Assembly (NCBI RefSeq): GCF_003073475.1
Contig: NZ_CP029033.1
Coordinates: 2,542,001-2,606,000 of the forward strand
Source: Actinobaculum sp. 313
GTDB lineage: Bacteria; Actinomycetota; Actinomycetes; Actinomycetales; Actinomycetaceae
Direction: 5' to 3'
Length of the DNA stretch: 64,000 nt
Part shown: positions 9,116 to 17,680 of the stretch, piece by piece
Layout: every line of letters starts with the position of its first letter
How positions within the stretch are numbered: the stretch's first letter is position 1
The notes under the pieces: model-generated
Seen by the model: the letters and a program-made list of their open reading frames with translations, nothing else
Databases searched by the model: none
What the model was told of the DNA's origin: nothing
Program-made: the position numbers and the translations under genes

Positions 9116-9205
9116 TTAGTCGGTCGCGGTGTCCTCGGCCAGCTCGACGCCGTCGCCGCCACCTATGACCAGTACATGGCGGCGCCGCTGCCAGGTCTCG
9201 GGAGC
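9116..9205 (-). pseudogene. 3' remnant of a phage gene cut by the IS1249-like element
   Basis: A minus-strand frame ending TAA at 9116 reads PETWQRRRHVLVIGGGDG then VELAEDTATD. Its upstream part is lost at the left end of the insertion sequence at 9209. It follows the MuF gene in the order expected of phage head genes, so it may be the end of a scaffold or capsid gene, but there is too little to name it. Confidence 0.4.
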
Positions 9206-9208
9206 TTG

Positions 9209-10556
9209 ACGGGTTAATGGACAGATTGTGGGTCTAATACTTTGGGTTTGGGTTGGTGTGGTGGGTGAAAGTGGTGGTTGTTGAGGTCTGGGGGTTTAAG
9301 GTTTGGCCTTGCTTGACTTTTCCGTGGATATGTACATGGTGTGAAGCCTGTCCATTCCCATGCCCGCTTATGCCCTATCTGCTGTCGACCGTGCAAGAAG
9401 AAAGGCACCACCAGTGCCGGCACGCAACGCTGGTACTGCAAGCAATGCCAGCACAGTTTCACCGCTAGCAGCGATCGGCAAGCACGGAACAAACAGTTCC
9501 GAGAGTTCTTAGACTACGTCACCGACACTGCCCCCAAACGCTGCCTGAGCGGCTCGATTCGTACCTGGGACCGTACCCATGCCTGGTGCTGGGATACCCG
9601 CCCCATCTGGGGCACAACCGGGCAGGTTTATGACCAGGTCTTCATCGATGGAACCTATATCGGCTACGGCTACTGCCTCCTTGTCGCCTCAACCATCCAA
9701 GGCGTGATCGCCTACCAACTATGCAACCGCGAGTCCACAGCCGCCTACGAAGCACTCTTGACCCGTATTCCCGCCCCGATGGTCGTCACCACCGACGGTG
9801 GCACAGGCGCCCTAGCAGCCATCAGAGCCTGCTGGCCAACCACACGTATCCAACGCTGCCTCGTCCACATCCAACGCAATATCCGCCGCGTGACCACCAC
9901 ACGCCCCAAAACCGAGCCCCACAAAGCCCTCTACCGCCTGGGACGCGACCTGACCACGATCACCACCCCCGACCACGCCATCACCTGGCAAAAGGGCCTA
10001 GCCGCTTTCCATCAGCTCTACGACGACTGGCTAGCTGAGAAAACCTACCGCGACCAAGTCCCAGCCAGCCACATCCCGAGTTTTGCCCGTCATAACAAAA
10101 AGTGGTGGTACACCCACAAACACACCCGCACCATCGTCCACTCCCTCGACCGCTATATCAAAGACGGCGTTCTTTTCACCTTCCTCGACCCTGACCTTGA
10201 CGTATCAGACCCGTTAGCATCAACAACCAACCCACTCGAAGGCGGCATCAACGCACCCCCAAAAAACCTTCCTACACGCCCACCGCGGCTGGAGCCACAA
10301 CCACATGCTCACCGCCATCGATTACTGGCTCTACACCCGCTCAATAACACCCCAACCACTAGAAAACTTCACCACCAACACCACCAACACCACCACACCC
10401 ACACCCGAACACGACGGACCAGTCGAGATCGACACCACCATCAACACCCACACACCCTGGGAAGACAACATCTCAATACACAAAGGCTGGGCCGGACACC
10501 ACCAAAAATAACCCCAACACGCCGACAACAGACCCACATTCTGTCCATTAACCCGT
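9209..10556 (+). mobile_element. IS1249-like insertion sequence (IS256 family)
   Basis: The element is about 1.35 kb. Its inverted repeats begin ACGGGTTAATGGACAG at 9209 and are mirrored at 10530-10556, with 26 of 27 positions pairing. It contains one transposase frame. It sits between the truncated phage gene at 9205 and the immunity-like gene at 10588. No convincing 8-bp target duplication is seen, suggesting flanking rearrangement or decay. Confidence 0.85.
9341..10511 (+). pseudogene. IS1249-type transposase, frameshifted after the catalytic core
   Basis: A mutator-type DDE transposase. It begins (GTG at 9341) with a CPIC...CKKKG...WYCKQC zinc-finger and carries DDE residues in VFIDGTY, VVTTDGGTG and TNPLEGGIN. 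After the last motif the frame turns into His/Thr/Arg-rich nonsense to 10591. The natural end (LHAHRGWSHNHMLTAIDYW to HKGWAGHHQK, stop 10511) is in the +1 frame. The change lies at CCCCCAAAAAACC, about 10256-10268, consistent with one extra base. A programmed -1 slip would give the wrong frame, so this looks like inactivation or a homopolymer error. Confidence 0.8.
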
Positions 10557-10587
10557 ACGGGCTTAAAGCCAGAACCAGCAGAGTGAA

Positions 10588-10842
10588 TTAGGCGGCGTCA
10601 GCCGCTAGCTCTTTCTGCAACTCAGCAAGATCACGGTAGCTCTCTTCTAGATAGTAGCTACCATCGCAATACTCACCGAGGCGATGCAGCAGGTCAGGAG
10701 AGATCTGGATCCGGTCGTCATATAAGGCGTCCAACAGTGACCGGATAGCGACGGATGGGTCTAGCTCAGCGATCTCATGGATGACGTCCTCCATGTCAGG
10801 TTGATAGGAGAGCATGTCATTGAGCAATTGCAGCGGATCCAT
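10588..10842 (-). CDS. Small acidic protein, candidate immunity protein for the MuF-EndoU toxin
   Basis: An 84-residue protein, MDPLQLLNDMLSYQPDMEDV..., rich in Asp, Glu and Leu, without signal or membrane segment. I do not recognise a family. It lies 15 bp behind the MuF-EndoU gene on the same strand, a place where phage polymorphic toxins usually carry their immunity gene. The size and acidity fit an inhibitor of a basic RNase domain. It survives intact in an otherwise decayed prophage, which also fits selection for protection. Function is inferred from position only. Confidence 0.7.
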   Translation of the reverse strand: MDPLQLLNDMLSYQPDMEDVIHEIAELDPSVAIRSLLDALYDDRIQISPDLLHRLGEYCDGSYYLEESYRDLAELQKELAADAA

Positions 10843-10857
10843 GTGTCACCTCGTTCC

Positions 10858-12048
10858 TCAGGTTGGGAACACTCCAGATATATAGAGATTACCTTGTTTC
10901 CGCGTTACATACACGAGTAATGACACTCCGTTGACAGTGCCATCACTGCGGTATACGGGTCCTCCTCGGTGTATCAGAGGATTCTCGCGCAGCACGGTTT
11001 CTGTGGCATCGCGTATGACCTGCGGTGTCCAGTCAGCAGGGAACTCTGGCCGGTCGTGCGTCCACCCGTAACCTGTCAGGTGTCCGCCGCCGCGTTTATC
11101 GCCGTAGAGGATGTGGTTCCATTCTCGGACACGTAGCGGTGGAACGTCGGAGGGCCAGCCGCCCGGGATTTCTGACATGCGTTCGGGTGGGATTTTGAAC
11201 CGTGACGTATCCGCACCGGGTGGGTGGACGAATGCCATGTCGCGCCTCCACTGCTCATACACGCTGGCCTGCAGCGTCCCGTCCGAGCTGGCCCCGGTAG
11301 GCAACTTCGGCCATTTCCCGTCCGTGTACTGCTCGGGATGTAATACACGCATCCGCTCCGCAATATCATTCAGACTCGGATTCGGCCCGCCAACAGCCTC
11401 CCGGGCCTCCGTATAGAGCGCGTAGTACCGGTCCGGGTCGTACCCTTCCAAGTGGACGGCCCTCCTATCCCACTCGGGCACGATCTCACAGTCACAGTGG
11501 TCGTGGAACCGATGGGAGGCGTCACCTGCCTTCTGCGGGGACGTGTACACCCAGCCCCTGGAGGCGAGCATCGTGCACCAAGCGCAGGTTTTAGCGCCCT
11601 GCGGGACGCGCGCCCAACGGGGCTTGGACGGATCCCCAGCAATACAGCGGCGGATCGTGTCCCGCTGGGAGTATTTCATCCACCGGTCCATACTGCCGTT
11701 GAGGACACGGAGCGTATCGGCCGGGTTGTCACCCCACAGGTGCCCGGCCGCCCACTTGGTCGTCTCCACGATGGCCTCATCGGGGATGTTCTTGCCGATC
11801 ACCGGCGCGTAGCGTGGCAGTCCTGCAACCTTCTCACGCACATCCTCATACCATTCAACCGCGACCGTACTAGCAATGTCGCCATACCGGTCGACCAAGA
11901 CAGGCATGAAGGTAATGAGGGCTTCACGGACAAGCTCCGGTTGGGTCAAATCCAGACGTGCCCAGAATCTCCGCAGATCCTGCCGGGCTAAGCGCGTGAC
12001 TCGTGTTGTGGCCCCGCGCAGGCGCTGCACGTCCCGCAGCGTCGTCAC
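10858..12048 (-). CDS. Phage MuF-type minor capsid protein with C-terminal EndoU nuclease domain
   Basis: A 396-residue protein. Residues about 1-230 are a MuF/VG15-type head protein with the characteristic CAWCTMLASRGWVY...HRFHDHCDCEIVPEW cysteine/histidine cluster. Residues about 312-396 are a bacterial EndoU-like nuclease: the HILYGD...GGGHLTG pair supplies two catalytic His 11 apart, followed by EFPADW, a DGVxL-like strand (VNGVSLLVYV) and the terminal YISGVFPT. Such MuF-toxin fusions are known phage polymorphic toxins; the domain cleaves RNA. The start GTG at 12048 overlaps the restored portal stop (GTGA). The gene product is probably injected or released with the capsid. Confidence 0.85.
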   Translation of the reverse strand: MTTLRDVQRLRGATTRVTRLARQDLRRFWARLDLTQPELVREALITFMPVLVDRYGDIASTVAVEWYEDVREKVAGLPRYAPVIGKNIPDEAIVETTKWAAGHLWGDNPADTLRVLNGSMDRWMKYSQRDTIRRCIAGDPSKPRWARVPQGAKTCAWCTMLASRGWVYTSPQKAGDASHRFHDHCDCEIVPEWDRRAVHLEGYDPDRYYALYTEAREAVGGPNPSLNDIAERMRVLHPEQYTDGKWPKLPTGASSDGTLQASVYEQWRRDMAFVHPPGADTSRFKIPPERMSEIPGGWPSDVPPLRVREWNHILYGDKRGGGHLTGYGWTHDRPEFPADWTPQVIRDATETVLRENPLIHRGGPVYRSDGTVNGVSLLVYVTRKQGNLYISGVFPT

Positions 12049-12075
12049 ACGTCTTCACCCGTTACCTTGTTGGTG

Positions 12076-12289
12076 GTCCCGGGTGGTCTGGGACCGGGCC
12101 AGCCGCTTCCGGCATGATGTCGTGTCCCTGTCGTTTGATGATCCGGGGGATGTTGTCACCGGTGGTGGCGGGCGGATGGTGATCGCTGATTAGGGGAACG
12201 GACCGCTTGACGCGAGTCCTTTCGTAACGTGGGTGCGGGGCTGTCTGCCTGACAGGCTGACCCAACAACGCACGAAAGGATGCGGAAAG
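12076..12289 (+). ncRNA. Candidate IS110 bridge RNA region
   Basis: IS110-group elements encode a bridge RNA in the non-coding end 5' of the transposase. This 214-nt stretch is the only room for it. It contains several local hairpins, for example GGTCTGGGACC and CTGTCTGCCTGACAGG. GATGTTG at 12149-12155 is the reverse complement of CAACATC at the right junction (13521-13527), as a guide loop might be. Loops were not fully folded by hand. Confidence 0.5.
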
Positions 12290-13498
12290 GTGAATATTCA
12301 GGATGTGGAGGTCTTCGTCGGTATCGACGTTGGCAAGGCCGAGCACTGGGCCACGGCCCTGACCGGCGATGGGAAGAAGCTGTTCGACAAGGCCCTGCCC
12401 AACAGCGAGGACCGGCTGCGCGAGATCTACCAACGGCTCGGTGAGCACGGTCGGGTCCTGGTGGCTGTGGATCAGCCAGCGACGATCGGTGCCCTGGCAG
12501 TGGCGGTCGCTCAGGCCATGGGCATCATGATGGGCTACCTGCCCGGCCTGTCCATGCGCCGTATCGCGGACCTGACCCCGGGCAACGCCAAAACCGACGC
12601 CAAGGACGCGGCCGTGATCGCCGAGGCGGCCCGCACCATGCCCCACACGCTCAGGTCCATCAGCACTTCGGATGAGGACGCCGCATCCTTGTCGATGTTG
12701 ACTGGGTTTGACCTGGACCTGGCCCGGCAGGTCAACCAGACCGCAAACCGGATCCGGGGCCTGTACACCCAGATCCACCCAGCCCTCGAGACTGTGCTGG
12801 GCAAGTGGCTCGAACACGACAGTGTGCTGGAGGTGATCGCCGCCTGGCCCACACCCGCCGACCTGCGCAAGGCCGGGCGGGCGCGGATCGACGCCAAGCT
12901 CAAAGCCAAGGGCGCCAAGCGCCATGCCGCCTGGGCGCAGGCCATCACCGGTACCCTGGGCAAGCAGACCGTCGTGGTCGCTGGCACCGACGCGGCCGGC
13001 GTGGTGCTGCCCCACCTGGCCCGCCAGCTCATCGCCCTACATGCCCAGAGGCGTGACGTCGCCGCCCAGGTCGAGGCCCTCGTGGAGGCCCACCCTCTTT
13101 ACCCGGTCCTGACCTCCATGCCCGGGGTGGGGGCCAGGACCGCAGCCATCTTCCTGGCCGAAACCGCAGGCAGAACCTTCCCCACCGGCGCCCACCTGGC
13201 CTCCTACGCCGGCCTGACCCCCGTCACCCGGCGCTCCGGCTCCTCCATCCGGGGCGAGTACGTCTCCCACGCGGGCAACAAGCGCCTCAAACGCGCCATG
13301 TTCCTCTCAGCCTTCGCCTCACTGCGCTCTGACCCCGCATCACGCGCCTACTACGAACGCAAACGCACCCAAGGAAAACACCACAACCAGGCCGTCCTCA
13401 CCCTCGCCCACCGCCGCATCCTCACCCTATACGCCATGATCCGCGACGGCTCCCTCTACGACCCCCAACCAGCACAGCAACTACCCACCGCCGCTTGA
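12290..13498 (+). CDS. IS110-family transposase (DEDD/serine recombinase)
   Basis: A 402-residue protein starting GTG (VNIQDVEVFVGIDVGKAEHW). The N-terminal RuvC-like DEDD domain shows GIDVGKAEHW and NAKTDAKDAAVIAEAARTM. The C-terminal Transposase_20 domain (about 270-360) shows LTSMPGVGARTAAIFLAE, then YAGLTPVTRRSGSS, where the catalytic Ser resides. The start at 12290 is preferred over an upstream frame because GGATGCGGAAAG precedes it and the core begins here. The gene appears intact, so the element may be active. It is encoded opposite to the phage genes it interrupts. Confidence 0.92.
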   Translation: MNIQDVEVFVGIDVGKAEHWATALTGDGKKLFDKALPNSEDRLREIYQRLGEHGRVLVAVDQPATIGALAVAVAQAMGIMMGYLPGLSMRRIADLTPGNAKTDAKDAAVIAEAARTMPHTLRSISTSDEDAASLSMLTGFDLDLARQVNQTANRIRGLYTQIHPALETVLGKWLEHDSVLEVIAAWPTPADLRKAGRARIDAKLKAKGAKRHAAWAQAITGTLGKQTVVVAGTDAAGVVLPHLARQLIALHAQRRDVAAQVEALVEAHPLYPVLTSMPGVGARTAAIFLAETAGRTFPTGAHLASYAGLTPVTRRSGSSIRGEYVSHAGNKRLKRAMFLSAFASLRSDPASRAYYERKRTQGKHHNQAVLTLAHRRILTLYAMIRDGSLYDPQPAQQLPTAA

Positions 13499-13519
13499 CA
13501 AACCACATAGGGGCACCCC

Positions 13520-14031
13520 CCAACATCACCGCTGGTAGTAGTGTCAGCGTCAGCCAGGACCTCCATAAGGGTCTGCTTGGCTTGGGATCGTGCCATCTGA
13601 GCGCGAATACGGGCGATCTGCTCAGCCGTATACCCCAACTCCTCCAACGCGACATCAGTCTCAGCAAGCGCCGGTATTGCAGAGATTTGCTTAACCATCG
13701 CATCAGACTGGGACACAGTGGACGGCATGGCCGGGTTCCGCCACCGAGTCGACAGACCAGCCAACTCCCCAGACGGCTCAGACAGACCATCACGCAGCAT
13801 AACCGCGTTCTGATAGACACGGGCTAGCGCGTACCCGTAGATACGGTTCGCAGCGGTCGTCTCAATCACCAGCTCTTCCTTCGCCGCATAGATCGCTTCC
13901 GCCGACGAAGGATTATCCTGCACGATACCCAACGCGGACAGGGGCAGGGACGTTGCGCCAGCGAACTCTGCCGCTAACTCCCGCAACTGCTCCGTGAACG
14001 GCTGCATCGACTGTTGCGGGATCCTGTCCAT
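13520..14031 (-). pseudogene. Phage portal protein, truncated at both ends
   Basis: About 170 residues of an SPP1 gp6-like actinophage portal. It includes PQQSMQPFTEQLRELAAEFA, TSLPLSALGIVQDNPSSAEA and AANRIYGYALARVYQNAVML, which belong to the C-terminal third of the family (total usually 450-500). The N-terminal two thirds are missing upstream of 14031, and the 3' end was split off by the IS110 insertion. The reading frame continues into the insertion to 13456 as unrelated residues. Confidence 0.8.
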
Positions 14032-14460
14032 GCCCGCAGAGGTCCAACTTGTCGCGGGTCAACGTTGGTCCCGCTAGCTGCGGGTTGCAGTTAGTTGCCG
14101 ACCAACGTTAGTCTAGCTAGCTGCGGATCACTGCTGGTCCAGTTCGGAGCGGGTCTCGCTAGTTACGGATCGCAGTCAGTTGCCGGTGACCGCTGGTCCC
14201 GCTAGCTGCGGTCGGGACCGTAATGACAAAATCAGCGCCGGTCGGGCCAGCAGCAGTCCGAAAGACGGCCGCTGTCTTTCGCGAGGTCCGAGTTACTCTT
14301 TGACATGTCGCCCCTCATGCCCACCAAATCGACCCACATATCTCACCGTCCGATAGGGCGGGAGCGCCGATCAAGTAGTAAGCACACCAGGGCGCTGACA
14401 GCCTGGAGGTCAGCGGTGCGAGGAACTAATGGGGGCAGACGCCGATCATGTGCAATCACG
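14032..14460. repeat. Degenerate repeats at the prophage edge
   Basis: No gene. From 14060 to 14215 a phrase like GTCCCGCTAGCTGCGG(G/A)T(T/C)GCAGT(T/C)AGTTGCCG recurs about three times at 60-80 bp spacing with substitutions. The remainder (14220-14460) shows nothing I can name. Confidence 0.55.
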
Positions 14461-14916
14461 CTAAGCCGCTGACATAATCGCCAGGGCCACAATGACGGCC
14501 AGGAACATCACGACAGCATTGATCCAAAGCGTCGCTTTATTCATGCGCACCAGCGTGTCTCTATTGACCGCGTTGGACCGGTTCAACTCGCTGAGCTGAA
14601 GTACCGCGATAATAATCGAAGCCAAGGGGATGAAGAATGCCAGCACCAAGCCGACCACCGTCAGCGTCTTGTCATGCTCGTACGGATAAGGATGTTGCGC
14701 GTTCGGATAGGGAGCCTGTGAATACGACCGACCCGAGGGCTCGCCGTAGCGGGGCATCGACCCCCGACCGCTACCCGAGGCCGCGTCCCAACCATCGCGC
14801 GACCCGCTGGAAAACGACCCGGTGTTATTCGGCCGGTCGGCAAACGCATCACCGCCACGCGGTTGGTCAGGAAACGCGCCAGCCGCGTTGGACTGCTCAG
14901 CATACGATTCACTCAT
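14461..14916 (-). CDS. DUF4190-like membrane protein with Gly/Ser/Tyr-rich N-terminus
   Basis: A 151-residue protein starting MSESYAEQSNAAG. The first 80 residues are polar low-complexity (Gly, Ser, Pro, Tyr, Asp), predicted disordered and cytoplasmic. Two transmembrane helices follow (TVVGLVLAFFIPLASIIIAV and LWINAVVMFLAVIVALAIM), joined by a charged loop. This layout resembles the many small actinobacterial DUF4190-type proteins. Function unknown. A TTG two codons upstream is also possible as start. Confidence 0.65.
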   Translation of the reverse strand: MSESYAEQSNAAGAFPDQPRGGDAFADRPNNTGSFSSGSRDGWDAASGSGRGSMPRYGEPSGRSYSQAPYPNAQHPYPYEHDKTLTVVGLVLAFFIPLASIIIAVLQLSELNRSNAVNRDTLVRMNKATLWINAVVMFLAVIVALAIMSAA

Positions 14917-15078
14917 ATCCAAACACTATCACCGGTGGCTTGCCACCTTGCAACGACGTGGCTCTCTATCCATGAGAACGTGCCACAGTCACACCGTTGG
15001 ATACCCTTTACATAAAGACCTCGAACGACGGCGCGCGGTGCGGACCCTCCCTTGAATGCGGCCACTACGAACACTCAC

Positions 15079-15107
15079 TTGCGCGCAACCTACTATCGCG
15101 ATAGTAT
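15079..15107 (+). promoter_or_regulatory. Candidate promoter with embedded perfect palindrome upstream of the bacteriocin gene
   Basis: TTGCGC (15079-15084) and TAGTAT (15102-15107) are 17 bp apart. The 16-bp perfect palindrome TACTATCGCGATAGTA (15091-15106) covers the spacer and the -10 box. That placement suggests a repressor operator controlling the bacteriocin operon 76 bp downstream. No regulator gene is adjacent. Confidence 0.55.
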
Positions 15108-15182
15108 TCTGTAACCGGTTAGCGTGCAAGCATGGTTCGCTGACGAGCAGCGCCACACCTACCGGGTTCAAAGGAGAATACG

Positions 15183-15577
15183 ATGCGAATCAAACATCGA
15201 ATCCTCGCAGGAGTCACAAGCTCCGTTCTTGCCTTGGGAACAATGGTGCTTCCTGCACAGGCAACAACCACTAGCGACAACCCCGTCCCTTCAACAACAC
15301 AGTCAGAGATCACCGATGATCAAATCCAGCCCGCATGGCTTGCCTACGGCCCTTGAAACAGTATCCAGTCGAAGGGGGGACGTGGGAATATGGATTCTGG
15401 AACGCCAGGGTCCGCTCTTACTACACAGTAGGCCGCTGTCACGGCTCGACCGTGCGGATGGATAATCGCACTAAAGAATCTATCCGCACCAAAGCTCATC
15501 AAAAGTCCGTCGCTGAACTCTGGGCCGTCCAGCACCCATGGGCGAAAGACCGCTATAATTATTGGATTTGCAAGTAG
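15183..15577 (+). CDS. Lactococcin 972 family bacteriocin precursor, apparent frameshift
   Basis: The first part (ATG 15183, AAGGAGAATACG upstream) gives a classic secretion signal MRIKHRILAGVTSSVLALG followed by VLPAQA, then reads PAWLAYGP and stops at 15355. The mature part is in another frame: VEGGTWEYGFWNARVRSYYT, GRCHGSTVR, DRYNYWICK, ending 15577. GGTWxYG, SYY and HGSTV are the family signature, and the mature length is about 66 residues. One missing base near 15345-15355 joins the two. The product would be a secreted cell-wall-targeting (lipid II) bacteriocin. The next two genes are its usual partners. Confidence 0.82.
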
Positions 15578-15661
15578 CCTCTACCACTGACACTTATCGG
15601 CGCGGTGGACTGGGGCGCACCATGATTCCAGTCCACCGCCCTCAGATGAGGGAGTGTTCTG

Positions 15662-17662
15662 TTGTCATTGCGTCTTACTATTCGTCTCGTATCTGTGTTT
15701 CTAGCAGTGTTCTGTGGTATCTCAGTCTGGCAGGCTGCTCAGTTCCAAGAACGCAGCATGCCCTTCAATGCGGATACCACACTGTATTTCCAGCCTCTTG
15801 AGGGAGGTCTCTCAAGGACCACGACTGTCAGCGATCTGGAACATCTCGCGGCTACTCATCACGGCAATCTCTACCTGGCCACACCCGATCCCGATGACTT
15901 CGAGAACACCCGTGATGTCATCTACGTCGGGGAGAAACCCACGGCAACGGGTGGACCGGTCCAAGATGGAGGGACTATTCGGTGGCTCGACGGGAAGACG
16001 GGTCGTTTACTCTCCACATCGGAACTCGGCACTCGCCCCTTTGAAGGTGAACTCGCTCTCGCAGGTAGCACCACATTCCGGCACGCTCTAGCTGATTGGG
16101 CAGCGAGTAATGGTGTGCGGTTGGAGTGGGACAGTCGACGCAATGCTCTTTTGACAGTGACCTCCTTCTTATTACAAAGCGGTATTGGCAACGGAGTAAT
16201 GGCCGCCTTCATACTAGCTATTGTGGCGGTGTTGAGTTGGCAAGTCTCCCGTGCTCGTTCCCGCACGTACCGCCTGCTCTCCGGAGTGCCGAACTGGCGG
16301 ATCCACGCGCGAGACCTCGGCCAGATCGCCGTCGACATCGGCAGCGGGCTCGCCGTCGGCCTTACCGGATTCGGGGTCTGGCTCACGCTGAAACTATCGG
16401 TGGGTCATCTCAGTCTTCTTGCTGGCCGTATCGCACTCGCCGCCTTGGCTTGTTTCCTTCTGACTCTGCTCGTAGCGCTGCTTCTATCGCTCATGGCACG
16501 CCCGACGGTGGAAATGGTCGCCCGGCGCGCAATTCCGCTGCGCGGATACCAGCGTACTGGGACATTCCTTACCGGTACTGTGATCTGCGCCGCCATGCTA
16601 ATCCTCCCCTCCACCGCTCAAGCCTGGGTCACTACCAAAATCCTCGCCGACGAACACTCTCTATGGGCATCCATGCGAGGAGTCGTCCGCGTCTCCTTGA
16701 ACGAAACGGACACTGGCTTGTCAACAGAAGAAGGCGAACAGAATCTCAAAGACATTCTGGCCTCAGCCCACCAACGCGGCATCCTCATGACCTCATACGT
16801 GATTGACCAGGGGATAGAACTAGATGACGCTGAACTTGAAGGTTTTGATCATATTGTCATCACCGACCAAGCGTGGATCAATCATGCAATCACCAATTCC
16901 CCGGAAGGTGCCATGCCCGTGTTGCAACGGGTAGATTATGGAAGTCTCGCGCCTGCCACACGCGAGTTCTTAGACGGCCAGATGCCCTTGCTTCTCAATC
17001 CTGGAAGACCTGTACACAAACTCCCGTTTTTCGAGCTCAACTCGGGCACCATGCTCGCCCTTCCACCCGACGTCGGACTGGGCTCTTCCAGCATTCAGAC
17101 AACTCATCCTCTGCTCATTGTCACTGACAACGTAACAGAGGACTATGACGTTAACTTCTTGCGCGCAACCTTGTCCTCCGGCAATCTAGTGTTTACCGAC
17201 GAGGCCGCGTTGCGAAGTCTATTGGCCGGTACTGTGGTTGAACCCTATGTCTCCGAGGTTGAAAGTATCGCCGATCTTGCACTCGGACAAGCACAGCGCT
17301 TCGCCCAACAAGCCTCCTACTACCTCCTTTCCTGCATCCTCTTGGTAGGTGCTATCGCCTTCGGCGTCGCCCAGCGAGCCATGCTCTGGGCCGCCCACCA
17401 GCAACGCCGTATCTTCGCTGCTCATACCTTTGGTATCCCGTACCGCAAGATCACCGCAGCGCCACGACACAAGGAAGGGCTACTCCTCGTCGTCGCCACC
17501 GCTATCGGCACAATTCTCAGCCGCTTCCTGCGCTTTCCTGAACCTTTCTACCTCATCGGCTCCGCCGCCTTCGTTCTAGCGTTAGGTTGGCTCATCATCG
17601 AGCTAGCCTTTGCTACCAATGCGAAACGCGCCTTCACCCACTCCATCAACCGTACAACATAA
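15662..17662 (+). CDS. Bacteriocin-associated integral membrane protein (lactococcin 972 immunity/export type)
   Basis: A 666-residue membrane protein, TTG start with GAGGGAG upstream. It has a signal-anchor helix near residues 5-22 and a large extracellular segment. About three helices follow at residues 165-275, a second long extracellular domain lies at about 330-540, and a C-terminal pair or triplet of helices completes it. This FtsX/MacB-like arrangement, with the ABC ATPase 18 bp downstream, matches the DUF1430-type proteins that accompany lactococcin-972-like bacteriocins and give immunity or export. Substrate inferred from context. Confidence 0.78.
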   Translation: MSLRLTIRLVSVFLAVFCGISVWQAAQFQERSMPFNADTTLYFQPLEGGLSRTTTVSDLEHLAATHHGNLYLATPDPDDFENTRDVIYVGEKPTATGGPVQDGGTIRWLDGKTGRLLSTSELGTRPFEGELALAGSTTFRHALADWAASNGVRLEWDSRRNALLTVTSFLLQSGIGNGVMAAFILAIVAVLSWQVSRARSRTYRLLSGVPNWRIHARDLGQIAVDIGSGLAVGLTGFGVWLTLKLSVGHLSLLAGRIALAALACFLLTLLVALLLSLMARPTVEMVARRAIPLRGYQRTGTFLTGTVICAAMLILPSTAQAWVTTKILADEHSLWASMRGVVRVSLNETDTGLSTEEGEQNLKDILASAHQRGILMTSYVIDQGIELDDAELEGFDHIVITDQAWINHAITNSPEGAMPVLQRVDYGSLAPATREFLDGQMPLLLNPGRPVHKLPFFELNSGTMLALPPDVGLGSSSIQTTHPLLIVTDNVTEDYDVNFLRATLSSGNLVFTDEAALRSLLAGTVVEPYVSEVESIADLALGQAQRFAQQASYYLLSCILLVGAIAFGVAQRAMLWAAHQQRRIFAAHTFGIPYRKITAAPRHKEGLLLVVATAIGTILSRFLRFPEPFYLIGSAAFVLALGWLIIELAFATNAKRAFTHSINRTT

Positions 17663-17680
17663 GCCGCAAGGAGAAACAGT

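Larger units (their letters stand above)
12075..13527 (+). mobile_element. IS110-family insertion inside the portal gene
   Basis: The boundaries are inferred from where portal coding stops and resumes: on the minus strand it stops after TTTSGDV near 13522 and resumes as TNKVTGEDV-stop at about 12075-12046. The insert is about 1.45 kb, with one transposase gene, no terminal inverted repeats and a long (about 215-nt) 5' non-coding end against about 25 nt at the 3' end. That asymmetry is typical of the IS110 subgroup. Exact ends are uncertain by a few bases. Confidence 0.82.
7799..14031. mobile_element. Decayed prophage adjacent to tRNA-Gly
   Basis: The region starts at tRNA-Gly with a plus-strand integrase and continues with minus-strand head genes in the usual order portal, MuF, small gene, then a truncated later gene. 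Lysis, tail, replication and packaging genes are missing. The portal lacks its N-terminus at 14031. IS1249-like and IS110-like insertions interrupt it. I could not find a second copy of the tRNA 3' end within the window to mark the far attachment site, so the right boundary is only where phage coding stops. Confidence 0.75.

Noticed and set aside
10256-10268. Programmed -1 frameshift at A-AAA-AAC in the IS1249 transposase
   Set aside because: The heptamer is classic, but a -1 slip would enter a different frame from the one holding the natural C-terminus, which needs +1. Simple insertion explains it better.
9200-10565. 8-bp target duplication around the IS1249-like element
   Set aside because: Flanks GGAGCTTG and ACGGGCTT share only partial identity; not a real duplication.
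12062-13015. Long minus-strand open frame over the IS110 transposase
   Set aside because: Gly/His-rich translation opposite a clear IS110 gene; a high-G+C shadow.
7780-14460. Search for a second attachment site matching the tRNA-Gly 3' end
   Set aside because: No repeat of the T-arm/acceptor sequence was found downstream within the window; it has been lost or lies beyond recognisable phage genes.
15335-15577. Leaderless bacteriocin ORF starting at internal ATG 15335
   Set aside because: It would lack the secretion signal that lies just upstream in another frame. A one-base error or mutation is simpler.
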